Below are positions 45,175 through 57,679 of a DNA stretch of 64,000 bases, piece after piece. Below the pieces are notes generated by a model that saw only the letters and a list, made by a program, of their open reading frames with translations, searched no databases and was not told the origin of the DNA. Every line of letters begins with the position of its first letter. Position 1 is the first letter of the stretch. The position numbers and the translations under genes are program-made. Origin of the DNA: Girardia tigrina (taxonomy: Eukaryota; Platyhelminthes; Tricladida; Dugesiidae); assembly GCA_001938485.1 (NCBI GenBank), contig MQRK01206548.1, positions 32,230-96,229 on the forward strand, given 5' to 3'.

Positions 45175-45627
45175 TATAGTTGTGTTAATAAAAATGTTGT
45201 TGGACGACTTTCCGGGGATGTTTTAAAATATAGTTTTAATTGATGTCTCTATTGATGGTTATAATAAAATGTTGATAATGCAGACATTTAATATTTTTTA
45301 TGGAAATTATTAAATATATTTAAGAAAAACCGAACTTTAAATTATAAAGTATAATGTTAATCAAGTATACTACAGCGTTATGATAGTTTGGTAATCTTCG
45401 TGGAAGAAGGTCAATATAATGGAGAAATAAAATTCTGATAAAAAATAAATATTTTCGAATTTGACAACAGTAATTTTGATTAAAAAGTATAAAAAACATT
45501 TAATTAAATATAATTTCTTATAAATTTAAATAAATATAAATTTAAATATAAATATTAAATATATAAAATATTAAATGAAAAATAAATTCCAATTAGAGGA
45601 TGAAAAAAATAATTTTCGACACATTAA

Positions 45628-45821
45628 ATACTTCAAAAAATATGTATTGAAACGCTGAATAAATACATTAATTTATATAATGTTATTTTTACTTACGAGT
45701 AAAGGAATTTGAATTTGAGTCGAATTTTCAAATTAAATTCATTTCATTTTTATTTTTTATAAATTTTAAATATAATTAAAATTAATTTATCGGGTGCAAA
45801 TGGTTGCGCTACTGATAAATA
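45628..45821 (+). repeat. 190-bp direct repeat, left copy flanking the mariner
   Basis: From TACTTCAAAAAATATGTATT to GGTTGCGCTACTGATAAATA. Almost the same sequence follows the mariner at 47071-47270, same orientation. Confidence 0.9.
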
Positions 45822-47070
45822 TTAGGTTGGTCGAAAAATAATGGCGGTTTTTGGACACAAACTTCAAAGACGTGCAAATTCACAGAAACAAATGTTTACT
45901 AATCAGAGTATGAACCGTTGGCATCAATACATTTTTGCCAACGAGAAACAAGTTGTTTTATTCCATCAGCATATAATGCATCGGTTCTCGAAGCGACGAA
46001 TTCTTGGAAGGCATTTTGAGCATCATTTTGGTTTTTGAAAACTTTTTTTCACGTAGGAAGATGTACAAATGCCTGAAAAAGCTGAAGTCCGTTGGCGAGA
46101 GGTCTGGTGAATATGGTGGATGAGCCAGGGTTTCATAGCCCAACTCATTAAGCTTTTGGAGAGTCACTTTTGAAATATGAGGTCTAGCGTTATCATGAAG
46201 AGGGATGGGGCTTTTTCGATTGACCAATCCCGGACAAAGGGTTTTCAATTTCTTATGCATTTCATCAATTTCATGACAGTATCTCTCCGCTGTGATTGTT
46301 TCACCTGGATTCAAGAAACTATAGTGGATGATTCCAGCATCACACTACCAAACTATCACCTTAACCTTACGGGGTGTTAGTTTCAGTTTTGGAAAGTGTT
46401 TCGGTACTTCATCTTTGTCCAACCACTGTGCAGATCGACGTCGGTTATCATACAGGATCTATTACTCATCACAGGTAACAATACGATCAAGAAATGGATC
46501 GTTTTTATTGCGAAGATGATTGGCAGAACAAATTTCATAGCGTCGGTTCTTTTGATTTTCATTCAAATCATGTGGACTGTTGATCCAGGACTGTTGAATG
46601 ACTAATGCTCAACCCATCTGCAAGTTCTCTGATTGTTGTACGGGGATCTGTTTCCACCATTGTCCTTAAATTGTCGTTGTTCACAGCAACTGGACGACCA
46701 CGACCTTCTTCATCTTCATGGTTTTCATCTCCATCAGAAAATTTTCGGAACCATCGTTGCACTGTGCGCTCAGAAGATGTTCCCTTGCCAAACGATTTAT
46801 TGATATTGCGAGCCGTTTCTTCTACTTTACGACCCAGTTTAAATTCATACAAGAAAATTGCTCGAATTTTAATTTTTTCCATTATTAATTTAACACCGTA
46901 AATATTCTAAAAAATAACAGCAATATTTTAATAATGGCTATAGGAATACACAGCTAGGCATAAGATTTCAAATAATATCTAACACTAATGCATTTAAACT
47001 TATATACATATCAAAGTAGATAAACAAAGTATCAAGCTCAAAAACCGCCATTATTTTTCGACCAACCTAA
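45822..47070 (-). mobile_element. mariner (Hsmar1/cecropia-type), full length, few breaks
   Basis: Perfect-looking inverted ends TTAGGTTGGTCGAAAAATAA (45822) and its reverse complement (to 47070), each flanked by TA. The minus strand encodes MEKIKIRAIFLYEFKLGRKV (start 46882), ERTVQRWFRKFSDGDENHED, IRELADGLSISHSTV, then RIVTCDE (first Asp) and ILYDNRRRSAQWLDKDEVPK, HYSFLNPGETITAERY, PLHDNARPHISKVTLQKLNE, HPPYSPDLSPTDFSFFRHLY (second and third Asp, exactly 34 apart), and in another frame NDAQNAFQEFVASRTDALYA, LVSRWQKCIDANGSYSD. Close to the transposase part of human SETMAR. Inactivated by two adjacent stops after TCDE, a stop in the VWW motif, and one or more frameshifts including one near 46020. 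Among the youngest elements in the window. Confidence 0.93.
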
Positions 47071-47270
47071 TACTTCAAAAAATATGTATTGAAACGCTGA
47101 ATAAATACATGAATTTATATAATGTTATTTTTACTTACGAGTAAAGGAATTTGAATTTGAGTCGAATTTTCAAATTAAATTCATTTCATTTTTATTTTTT
47201 TATAAATTTTAAATATAATTAAAATTCATTTTGGGGCGTTGCAAATGGTTGCGCTACTGATAAATAATAA
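47071..47270 (+). repeat. 190-bp direct repeat, right copy flanking the mariner
   Basis: Begins at the TA next to the mariner and matches 45628-45821 with a few changes and small indels, ending TTGCGCTACTGATAAATAA. Confidence 0.9.
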
Positions 47271-47440
47271 AATTCAGTGTAAAATTCAAGTGGATTCTCT
47301 ATTTGTTGAGATATTCATGTCCGAAATCCATGTAAGTTGTGTAGGTTAAGAAGGTCGATATTGTTTGTATACATAGTAATCTTATTACAATTGGAAACTG
47401 AAATATGATTTTTATTGAATAATTTCAGAAACCTTTTCAG

Positions 47441-48037
47441 TAAGGTGACCAACGTCCCGCGTTTTCACAAGTTTTCCCGCGTCCCGTGACTTTTTTCAAA
47501 AGTCTTGACTTTTAGAATTAAGATAAATAATTGTTTTTATGTTTATTATATTTATGAAAATAATTGTTTTGCGTTCTAAGAATCCTACGGGATACGACGA
47601 CTAACATATTGTTTTTGCTACCCAGTTACACTCTATTTGTCTCTCAGATAATACACTTCGTGTTCGTAATGCGTGTTCGCAAGCTAATTAAACAAATTAA
47701 TATTATAAATCTGCTACTTACCATAGAAAATTAAGGTAAGTAATTTATTTATATATTTCATAAATACATAAATTTTCTCAAACGCAGCTTAAAATACTCG
47801 TAATCTTCATATTTTATATCGATGACAAAAAGTATATCACCGACCTTAACCTTAAAAGAAATTTTAGAAAGAAATATACGAAAAAATTTTGCAAATATTT
47901 TAAGTCAATCAAACTAATTTCGTTATAAACAATAATAAAATATGTTCGTGTAATTTATCTTTAGTGTAAGGTGTCCAGACAGTACCGATTTTTCCCAATT
48001 TGTCCCACTTTGTCAATCTAAAGGTCTGGTCACCTTA
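47441..48037. mobile_element. hAT-like non-autonomous element, about 600 bp
   Basis: Ends TAAGGTGACCAACGTCCCGC (left) and, reversed, TAAGGTGACCAGACCTTTAG (right), with CCCGCGTCCCG subterminal words. Flanks CTTTTCAG and CTTTTAAT share five of eight bases, a possible decayed 8-bp target duplication. hAT elements make 8-bp duplications. No transposase inside. A second family end is at 35580-35653. Confidence 0.6.
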
Positions 48038-48039
48038 CT

Positions 48040-51000
48040 TTTAATAAAACTCGAGTCTTCTCTGTAAATGCACATTTTTATTTTTCTTTTATGTAAACAT
48101 TTTTATTGTTTTTGTATATGTATGACAACTTTTGTTCTTATATATCTACATATGTTTTTTGTTGTGATATGTTTTATTTTTCGATATGGATGTAAATTAT
48201 TATTATTTATTTTATTTTTATTTTTTATAAAAATTGTTTTCTTTAGAAATTATTTTTGTAGAATTTGTAAAATGACTCTCCTGAAATTAAATTATTTTGA
48301 AGAGAAACAAAAAAAAATCAATACAAGAATTGAATTAAATACTACCATTAACAACGATAGAAATTGGTTGCAGAATTATTACTCGAATCAAATTAATCAA
48401 CAGTGGCCTGTATCTATTTACTGTCAGTCAAATTAAGAACCATATTCAATCAAGATCAACAGGGGCCTATTAAATTATTAACATTACAAAAGACTAAACA
48501 AGGACGAACATTTATTTTTTTTGGATCTACAGTTATTGTTATCGTTGACGCGGAAATACTTGATTCGTATTTTTTGTAACGTAAAGCAGTTTGTTGTTGT
48601 TGATCAATTACATATTTTTTAAAGCATCTATTAATTCGTTTCGTTTTCTTTTTGTAGGATTGTCAAGTTCATTTAACGAGATAGTTAAATTAACTTCGCA
48701 ATACCATAAAATATATAAAGGATAATTCATCTGTCCTTATAGTTAACCAAATAGTGAATTATTCTTGTTTGTACAAAATTTTGTTTTATTTTAGTTTGAA
48801 TTTTATTATTATTATACAATTTTGTATTATTTTTTATCATATTGAGAAATATTAATAAGTAGTCGATTATCTTTTATTATTTTTGATTTATTAAAGAATA
48901 TGTAAACATACCTATTATTCCTATGAAGTTGGTTCTACCTGGCCTCTCAGTTCAGTGTCGCGTAACGGCACGAATGCAATACGATGCGTATAATAGGCTT
49001 AAATGTTATTGGAAAATCCAATTGGAATTAAAATAATAAGTAACGATTCATCAAATAAATGTATTTATTTTAGTGTAATTTATAGCACCTCATTGCAAAG
49101 AAGAAAATGTTAGAATTAATTTAGGTTTGCTCTAATTTGCTCGTCTTGACACAATATCTCAAGGTCTAATGGTAGACATTTATATATTTTGTAAAGATAG
49201 GTACTAGAGACGCAAATAATCTATTTCAGTACAACAATTTTTGTTATAACGATTTTGTTTTCCTTAGAGAGGCAATATTAAAAAGGTTGTTTATAAAGAA
49301 AGAATGCAATCCTTGTTTTAAGAACTTGTATATGTTGGTTATACAGGAAAGTTTTCTGAAGACAAAATTTCAAACTTTTAAAGTTTCGGAATTTGCTGAA
49401 AAGTTATGAATTTCTGCTGGCTCATGTCATAACATCACTTACAACTTAGTTTATCGAAAGTTTTGCACTAGTTCGGAACTCTTTGACAGTTATGGTAATC
49501 AGATTATTTTGAACAATTTACTCAGGAGGAATCTTCTCTGACCTTTGCTGTTTAGTAGAGGGCAAAGCGTGATTCAAATAAGAGGTAAAAGATTGGTTAA
49601 AAACCTTTTTTAAATTTGAAATCCGGACTCTTGTATCGTAGTTTTTGATGCTGTCTGTTTGCATAAATCAAAAAAAACTGTTTTTCATATCGATTATACA
49701 CTAGAATCTTCTATAATCATTCCAATTGCTGCAGCAATGTTAAAAGAAAACAGGTAAAAATAAAGAAGAGAAAAAAACTCGCCAATTGGGTTGCATGAGC
49801 ACTCATCTATCTAAGTCTGTAGCTTACCTTTGACCATCTACCTTACAGTCTCAATCTTGAGTCTTCACACATTTTAAGTACCGGCAAAATACCATGTGTA
49901 AGATTCATTTTTATCATTCTTATGACGTCCAAATATGAAAGGTTTAAGAATATATTAAGAATGTACTTAATTATTTGGAACACATTGGGTTTATTTAATT
50001 AAAGATGTAACATTAAGTTTAACCCCTAACCCTTCAGTGTATCTACTTTTGCATTAGATTTAGATTCAGATTTATTATGCGTCAAGTGTCACGAAATATT
50101 TTCGATCACAATAAAAATGTTATTTAAAGATATTTGAAGTCTAAATACATCAAAAATAATACTCAAAAGTATTCCTCGTTAAACGTTTATTAAAACTTAT
50201 CAATTTTGTGAATTTTTACATTGTTAGTGGATGTCTATCAAAGGACTTGAAGAGGAAGTGAAGGATGTGGACAGTGGGTCATCGGAAACAAATGGATACA
50301 CAAACTTCTGCTTTATTCTTACATTTTTAATACTTAAATTAAGAGACCTAAGCTGAAGTTTTATGTTGCTTTTTTTGTTTTCTTTTAAGTTCTTAAGTAT
50401 TGAGTTCTGAGTAGTTTTAGAAGACCTTTTATCTGTTGTGCCTCAATAATTCATTAATTGTATATTTGAAAACCATTTCGTAAGTATAAATGATATAGAA
50501 AGGAGAAACTTTGAAAGACCAAAACCACTTCCAGACTTTTGCAAGTTTTTCTTTCAATTACGTTTTTTTCAGATTCAAAATTTATATTAAAACTATGCCG
50601 CCCGTTAACTCCACAAAAGGTGTCCTATGACAATAATCGGTACTCAGAAAAATAATTTATTATTTATGAATAAAATATCTTATATTTATTTACATTTACA
50701 ACGTTTCATTATCTCTCGAAAATTATGTAAACGAGTTCTACCGGCGCCAAGTAAAAGAATTCTGATTACGCACGCGAACGTCAGTGTTAATAGGAATAGA
50801 GAGCGTGAGTCGCGGGTGCAATTAGGCGATCCGTATAAAAACTAATCTTAGTTCTACGTACGCAAATTTTAAATATGTTGTATCATATTTTAATGTCATA
50901 AAAGATTATTTTGTAGATTCAAGTCTTTTGTGTTTTTTCGAGGTACAAAATTACATTCTCGAGTAATTTTAATCGCTCCTTCAGACTCCATCATTTTCCT

Positions 51001-52215
51001 AACACCAAAATTATATACCCTGACCTCTTTCATTCACCGACACCTTTCAATATACTGAAAATGGAAACAAGTATTTTCCAACTTTATAAAATTGTCAACA
51101 AATAATAAGATACAATTCACGAATTAAACACCACCAAGTTGTATTGTAAAGTAGAAACGAATTACAATCTTCTTAAAAGAATATCTCAATTCTTCAGATT
51201 TCGATAATCATAGAGCTGCCTGTTTTGTATTGATGTCGTCTATTACTAAACATCTCGCGCACCGACTGACGAATCTTGCATAGTTACCAACGTGAATTTA
51301 TCAACATCCGGTCGGTAAAGCGGATTTTGCCTAAAGTGTGCCGAATACGAATTGTAGAATTTTAGATATAATCATAATAATAGCTAACATCATTAGGTAG
51401 TATAGGTTGAAATACAAATTTATCATAATTAATATAACTATTATTGTTATCTCTGCATCCGCGTCACCGTAATAATCTAATCTCACGTCACTGGCAAAAA
51501 TCAGTCGAAAAACCGGAATAACCGAATCCACATCCGCGAATACGGGATATGGAGAGTAAGTAGGATGCATCAATTGTTATCGTTTTTCATTTTATTCACA
51601 AAATACAATTTCTGATTTGAAAAACCATTTACGTTTTTTTTCTCTCTCGAAAGGATAAATATTTAAAAGCATCGAAAACCGGTAAGAATTATATTCTGAT
51701 AAATTTTTCATTTCAGAATTTCTGTTTGAAAGACCACCTTCGAAAGGTCATAGGGTTTTGGGTTTTTGTTGGTGGAGATTCTCTTTCCGATTTATTTTCC
51801 TTTTTTATTATTATTATTTTTTTCTAATTTCTTTCTTTTCTTGGCTTGTAAAAAAAATTAAAGAAAGAAATGTATTTGGTTTTTCATTATTTATATTTAT
51901 ATATTTTTTTAAAAAAAACATTATATTTTAAAAAATTAAAATAAATAAATTATATGAATATTATATACATATAAGTTGTATAAAAATGATTATTTATTAT
52001 AATTGTTTATTAATAATATTTTCATTAAAAATAAATAAATAATATGGTTAGATACATTAGTTCTATAATACATGTTTATAATATATTATTATAATTTCTT
52101 ATTATTATAAATATGTTATTATCTCTATTTCTGGATAAATTAATTTAATTATAAAATAATTTAAAATTTTAATTTTTTTCTTTTCTTTTGAAAAGAAAGT
52201 GTAGAAAGAAATGTA
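48040..52215. other. Gene-poor AT-rich DNA
   Basis: No supported gene. The frame 48068-48436 is Phe/Ile/Leu-rich and T-driven. A plus-strand string KTKQGRTFIFFGSTVIVIV near 48500 looks coding-like but is unplaced. GC-richer patches at 50730-50850 and 51230-51560 are unexplained, except for the short repeat at 51275-51320. Confidence 0.5.
51275..51320 (+). repeat. Short dispersed repeat shared with 61372-61420
   Basis: GCATAGTTACCAACG..ATTT..CAACATCCGGTC occurs at both places with small differences. Confidence 0.5.
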
Positions 52216-52224
52216 TTTGGTTTT

Positions 52225-52281
52225 ATATATANNNNNNNNNNNNNNNNNNNNNNNNNNNNNNNNNNNNNNNNNNNNNNNNNN

Positions 52282-52320
<39 letters not shown>
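52225..52320. repeat. AT microsatellite containing a 50-N assembly gap
   Basis: TATATA units flank 50 Ns at 52232-52281. On both sides lie related T-rich blocks (..TTTTTTTCTTTTCTTTTGAAAA.. near 52165 and 52490, about 320 bp apart), suggesting a local tandem duplication of AT-rich DNA. Confidence 0.9.
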
Positions 52321-52322
<2 letters not shown>

Positions 52323-53250
52323 TTTTAATAAAATTATATTTTTATTAAAAATAAATAATATTATATAATTAAATACATTAATTCTAAAATAAAGACTTTT
52401 TTATTATAATTTATTATTAAAACTATTATTATAAATATATCTATTTCAGAATATATTAATTTAATTAAAAACTAATTTAAAATTTTTGTTTTTTTCTTTT
52501 CTTTTGAAAAAAAAGTGTTGAAGGAAATTTATTTTGTTTTTCATTTTATATATTAAATAATTATTTTTAATAAAATTATATTTTTATTAAAAATCAATAA
52601 ATAATATTATTAGATACTTTAGTTCTATAATAGCGATTTTTTTATTATTATATATTATTAAAAATATTATTATAATGTATTATTATTATTATAAATATGT
52701 TATTATCTCTATTTCTGGATAAATTAATTTAATAATGATTTTTTTTACATTTCCATAAAAAATAATCACCAAAATTAACTACAAATGTTTTCCATTTCGT
52801 CTGTCTCCATCCAAGATAGACCCGGTTACGTCACAAAACATAATATTACCAAATTCGAGTACCCATCGAAATTCCAAACGAAATAGTTCTTATTTTTTTC
52901 GCATCCAACTTGAATGTCTTTATCAAACAATAATTTTCGAATCATTATCGTTCAGTTATTTTTATTTTCATTTATCTCTATTTTTATTTCACTACTTGGC
53001 ACGTGTATATTTCAACGATTACAACACAACAACAATCTATTATTATTCTTTTATCTTGTTTTTTTTACCAAAAAAGAACTGTTGCATAATCCGGTACACG
53101 GTTACGAAACTTGCCGGTTGTTGATGGGTTTTTCTATCATTAATTTCATTGGATGAAAATTTACGCTTTTCAAACTCTCGGCCAATGACAACCGAGCTGA
53201 AAGTTTGTATCAAACTTGATTTTATTTGAAAAAAATTCATTTCCTGATTA

Positions 53251-55715
53251 ATGATTAACTTTGAAAAACGTCATTTTCCGACACCGGAACTTGGTTCCGG
53301 AAATAGAGATTATTTCACGAGATGTGAGCTCAGTCCGTTGAGTGTTGGTAGTTTATGTCTTGACAGAAGCTACATTGATTCAGAGAGCAATAGTCCAGAA
53401 TTTAATCACATCGGAACTGATATCCCAACCCTTTTGAGCAAAGAGAGTGGTAGCAGTCTATGTATTGACAGAAGCTACATTGATTCAGAGAGCAACAGCC
53501 CAGACTTTAACCCAACGGGAAATGATATTCCAACATTACAAACATTGAATCCGTTTGGTTTACCTCAATTCGAACAATCTCATCTCGATGTCTATTCACA
53601 AAATCTACCAGGCGAATTTTCCATTCCGTATCAAAGCAACAACAACGCCTACATTCTTCAATCACATTTCCCGAAGGTGGAGGACGAAAAGACGGTTTTT
53701 ATGCAAGGTAAAGAACTCTATATTTATTATTTATATTTTATATTTACTTTTAATTTCTGAAAAAAAATACAAAATAATATTTAAAATATATTTAGAACAA
53801 GTTCATATATAATACCTGAAAAACGTTAGTAGGACCTTGGACGATAAGGTAACCTTGTCCATACGATATGGTAAATAAGGTCGTGAAGAAAATCTAATAA
53901 TAAATTAAAAACGTTTTTGATATTTAAAATAATAATATTATTAAAAAAATATTATTGGTATAAAATAAATTTTGGTGGTACACCACACTTTCAACATCAC
54001 ACTCTCCATATCACTAAATAAATATAAACAAGAAAAAAATAAAAAGAAATTAAACAGGAAATTCCGATAAAAATAATTAATTTATCGAGTAAAATAATTT
54101 TATTAACTTTTGACATATCGAAATTTCCATCCATCGGGTTTTTGTACTATATTTACGTTCGTATTCGTAAACTGGCAGCTGGTGTACAGCGACCTCTGGC
54201 TTTATCTGTCTAGACTAGGACGCAGCCAGCTAATGATCCCTGCCAGATGCGGGAAAGTATTAGTGTTATCTTAAACTGTTTACCTTGTTTTCTTAATTAA
54301 TTGAGTTGATAAAGCTTGTAAATGCACAATCCGTATTGGGTCAATATTATGCTACATTTCCTCATAATAGCTTTTTAATCCAGCTGCGACCTCACTTCGA
54401 CAGATTGAACTTAAAACACGAAACATTTATTTACCGTTTTATTTTTCGTTTTATTAATTAATCGAATTTTCTCGATTTTTCTAATATTTTTATTTATTTT
54501 TTCTTGAATTTTCTTTATATGGATCGACAACCTTCTGTAAACAAGAATGGTCGACTGGGTCCGATCCCGTTCTCCAGCTTCCACAAGGACAACTTGTACG
54601 AGAAATTAATCGCGAAGACAATAGAAAACTTTTCGACTCGAATTTTATCATCCAACTTCATCAATGTAATCCCAATGGTTTGGAGTTATTTCCGTCAAGT
54701 AATTCCCTATCTTTTCCTGATCAAAATTGGCTTCCCAATGATCCGAACCCTTGTCCCGATTTTCCTAATATTAATAATAATATTGAAAGTCAAGAACTGC
54801 CTGCATATTGTATTTCCTTTTAATTTTAAATTAATTTTAATAATTTCTTTCAGTTCCTCCGCAATTTCAAACCAGTTTCGATTCCTCAACTGAACCTACA
54901 TATTTTACAGTTTTTCCTCATACATCTCCGAAATTCTGTATCGACTCGTATCCCAATCAAACAGCTGATTCCTATTCCCGTATAGATTTCCAACACCCTT
55001 TCAACCAACAACCTCATTATATACTTTCCAATAATTTCTATGACTCAAGTTGGAATCGCTCCGACACTAACTACCCCCAACTCGACAGGTCTCAAGTGAG
55101 TCTTTCCAACTCGATTTATACAAAAAAAAATAAATTATTTATATTAGATCAACACGGATCAATTGAAAATAAAACCCAACGAACTGAATCTGGCTTCGAG
55201 TAGTAAAGGTAACTCCAAATCCGATACCAATGAAACAAATGGATCGGGAAAGATCGACAATAATAAAGGTCCATTTTGATTAATAAAATTTATTAATAAT
55301 AATTAATTAACTATTAATTTTAGATCAACAAAATCGGGGGCCCATTCAACTCTGGCAGTTTTTATTGGGAGAATTATGTAATCCCTTGTCGGAACAGTTT
55401 ATTTCCTGGACGGGAAATGGATATGAATTCAAGTTAAAAGAACCCGACGAGGTCGCCCGAAGATGGGGAATGAGGAAGAATAAACCGAAGATGAACTATG
55501 AGAAACTGAGTCGCGGCTTGCGTTACTATTACGACAAGCATATAATCGAAAAAACTGCAGGAAAACGTTACGTTTATAAATTTATCATGGATGTCTCCAA
55601 TTATATTCGGCAGTCCAAATCGGATGTAAAGAAAAACGATTTGAAGTGTAATTCGAAAATCTCAATGGTGTCCGCCAAGTCCCTCTCACCGGAACTCAAG
55701 CCCAACCCTTCGTAA
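53251..55715 (+). CDS. ETS-domain transcription factor, ETS1/2 (Pointed) class
   Basis: DNA-binding transcription factor acting in the nucleus on GGAA sites. Exons as I read them: 53251-53707, (54546 or 54618)-54809, 54854-55095, 55148-55268, 55324-55715. The last three introns are 44, 52 and 55 bp with clean GT..AG and matching phases. The winged-helix ETS domain lies in the last exon (55338-55605): [80 protein letters not shown]. The recognition helix [20 protein letters not shown], with its two DNA-contacting Arg, is identical to ETS1/2. Upstream exons are Ser/Asn/Pro/Gln-rich, typical activation-type sequence. No PNT/SAM domain was found. Start 53251 is the first ATG of the open exon. The second exon's acceptor is uncertain and intron 1 (about 850 bp) contains the left edge of the duplicated block. 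Confidence 0.9.
53350..53540 (+). repeat. 35-codon tandem duplication in ETS exon 1
   Basis: [26 protein letters not shown] and [26 protein letters not shown] are spaced 105 bp apart, in frame. A local duplication within the N-terminal Ser-rich region. Confidence 0.9.
54233..54953 (+). repeat. Segmental duplication, left copy (in ETS gene)
   Basis: ATGATCCCTGCCAGATGCGG to CTGTATCGACTCGTATC is repeated at 63253-63973 (offset 9,020 bp) with no difference that I could find. It includes intron sequence, the second ETS exon, the 44-bp intron and about 100 bp of the third exon. Confidence 0.95.
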
Positions 55716-56099
55716 ACGTATATAACTCAAGATTCAATGCACATTAAAAAAATATGTAACAATAATCATCAAAATAGATCGTTACACCGAAAGACTCCGT
55801 TTATGTGATATATAATAATGGATAATTTTCAGTTTGGCAATTCTGTTTGCCAAACTTTTTCTACAAATAATAAATTTCATTGTTCTGTTGTATTGTGATT
55901 ATTACTTTGTTTGATATTATCTTTTTCGTTGATTTTCTTTTGATTATCATTTGTAGGTAAGATAAGTTTGACTCGGCTTGAAAGAGCAACTTAAGGGCTG
56001 TGGATTTTGGTAGGTTCATCAACCCGTGTTGAGGTAGGTCATTTATGTCCAAGAACAGGAGTAATAAAAGGTTTATATATATATATATATATATTAGTA

Positions 56100-56250
56100 C
56101 AGTATATATTGGTGCCGCAAAAAAACTTGCATATAGACGAACTTGAAAATAGGCAAATCTTTGTAGTAGGTATTGCCTATATGCAATTCGTCTATATGCT
56201 GAAGGACAAGTTGCATATATGCAATAATTGCATGTAGGCAATACCTACTG
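56100..56250. mobile_element. pogo-like MITE, 151 bp
   Basis: Begins CAGTATATATTGGTGCCGCA and ends, reversed, CAGTAGGTATTGCCTACATG, with TA on both sides (56098-56099, 56251-56252). Inner inverted words AGTAGGTATTGCCTA/ATGCAATT recur. TA target and CAGT ends fit the pogo/Tigger group. No coding capacity. Confidence 0.5.
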
Positions 56251-56658
56251 TACATTAACATCGAATATACAGGTTTGGCTCAAAAGTTTCTGCCGAAATT
56301 TCAATAAGAAATGAATATCAACAAAGTATTTAATCATCAACGTCACATAAGTTTTCAAAATATGAAACTATACAAAAGAAAAACTTTCCCCTTCATATCC
56401 TCCGTCTGATCCCACTGCCCGAGACTACCGCAGCCCGTGATCATCATATGGAACATAACTTTCAGGCCCCGATCTGTAGAGCCTGGTAATTGCGAGATTC
56501 CGTTTTCGCATTTTTTATCTCGTCAAAAAACCATAAACATTTATTCAATTTCAAAACTCAAAATTTTAGAGTCATCCCCGAACGAATACTACAAAACTTC
56601 AAAAACTCTTTATATCTACTTGCATTATTTGAGTTCTTGTTTTACTTTTGCTCTAATA

Positions 56659-57650
56659 CAGGGGCGTAGCCGGGGGGTCAGGGGGGCTACGCCCCCATAT
56701 AAAAGATGTCAGCCCCCCTAAAATAATTCTTTTGAAATTTTTCACTTGAACTTTTTTAAAAAAAGCAATGAAAAACAGAATTCAATAATCTTTTCTAGAT
56801 GGATCAAATGGTGGTCCCGAAATTCCGGGACAAAAAATTAAGTTTCGTTAATTTGGTTTTCACAAATTTTTTTTATGAAAAATTACCTTTAAAAATTACT
56901 TTCTATTTTTAATTCTTACTAAGCTGCTAACTTATAAACAAAAAGGGTAGTAAATATATGTTGGTTATAAGCCTGTAGCGTAGTAAGATTTAAAACTAAT
57001 TTTTCAATTACTGCACAATCCGCAAGCATGGTCAGCAAAAAACAAGATAATAAAAGATTTTTGCATAAAACTGCAGATGTGTCTTTTAACTATTGCAAGA
57101 AGAAAATTTTGAAATACAAAGTTTGGTAGTGAATGCTCACATTCCTCGGAATTTAAAAGAACGAAATGAGTCATCGCCATCGAATGACAATCTTACAATG
57201 GAGTACCGAATACAATATGTTATTGCGACTGTCTTTTCAAATTCAATTACAATACTTACAATAGAGCCGGAATACTATTAAAGTTAATTAATATTGATGT
57301 CCAGTCAGACAAACGAGGGCCCCATTTAGAGAGTGTATATCAATATTTACTGACAATTCCTCTTACGTCTGTGGAATTGGAGAGAGTCTTCTCTTCCATT
57401 GGATACCAATGTAATAAGATCTCCTACAATTTGAATGATAACACTCTTGAAAAATTATCTTTTCTACGTTTAAATCTTTCGCGATTATGATTCTTGTGTC
57501 ACAAATAAATGTTATTAATTCGATTTATTACTTAATCATGAATTTATTATGTTTCGATTAAAATAAAAATAAACTTATCAAAATATAATATGAATCTCGG
57601 ATATCCCGGGATCCAGGGATTGTAAATATGCTCCAGGATTGGAACCCCTA
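56659..57650 (+). mobile_element. hAT relics, probably two overlapping elements
   Basis: A typical hAT end CAGGGGCGTAGCCGGGGGG starts at 56659 (with a hairpin GGCGTAGCC/GGCTACGCC). Further on, GGTGGTCCCGAAATTCCGGG (about 56808) and, at 57590-57650, CCCGGGATCCAGGG..GGATTGGAACCCCTAG look like the two ends of another. Near the right end the frame VYQYLLTIPLTSVELERVFS, SIGYQCNKISYNLNDNTLEK, LSFLRLN is the hAT C-terminal dimerisation domain (TSVE.ERVFS, L....LE.L.FL..N). The rest of the transposase is unreadable. Boundaries are approximate. Confidence 0.62.
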
Positions 57651-57659
57651 GTTTCAGTA

Positions 57660-57677
57660 CCCTAACCCTAACCCTAA
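57660..57677 (+). repeat. Short telomere-like repeat (CCCTAA)3
   Basis: Three exact CCCTAA units directly beside the hAT right end. A decayed relative with GGGTTA/AGGGTTA words is at 60100-60145. Confidence 0.75.
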
Positions 57678-57679
57678 AT

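Noticed and set aside
48068-48436. 122-codon hydrophobic frame
   Set aside because: T-rich DNA giving Phe/Ile/Leu strings with no signal-peptide or membrane-protein family likeness.
54504-54893. 129-codon open frame covering the second ETS exon (and its twin at 63524-63913)
   Set aside because: It is in the wrong phase. The splice phases of the neighbouring exons and the Asn/Pro/Ser-rich composition support a different frame ([20 protein letters not shown]).
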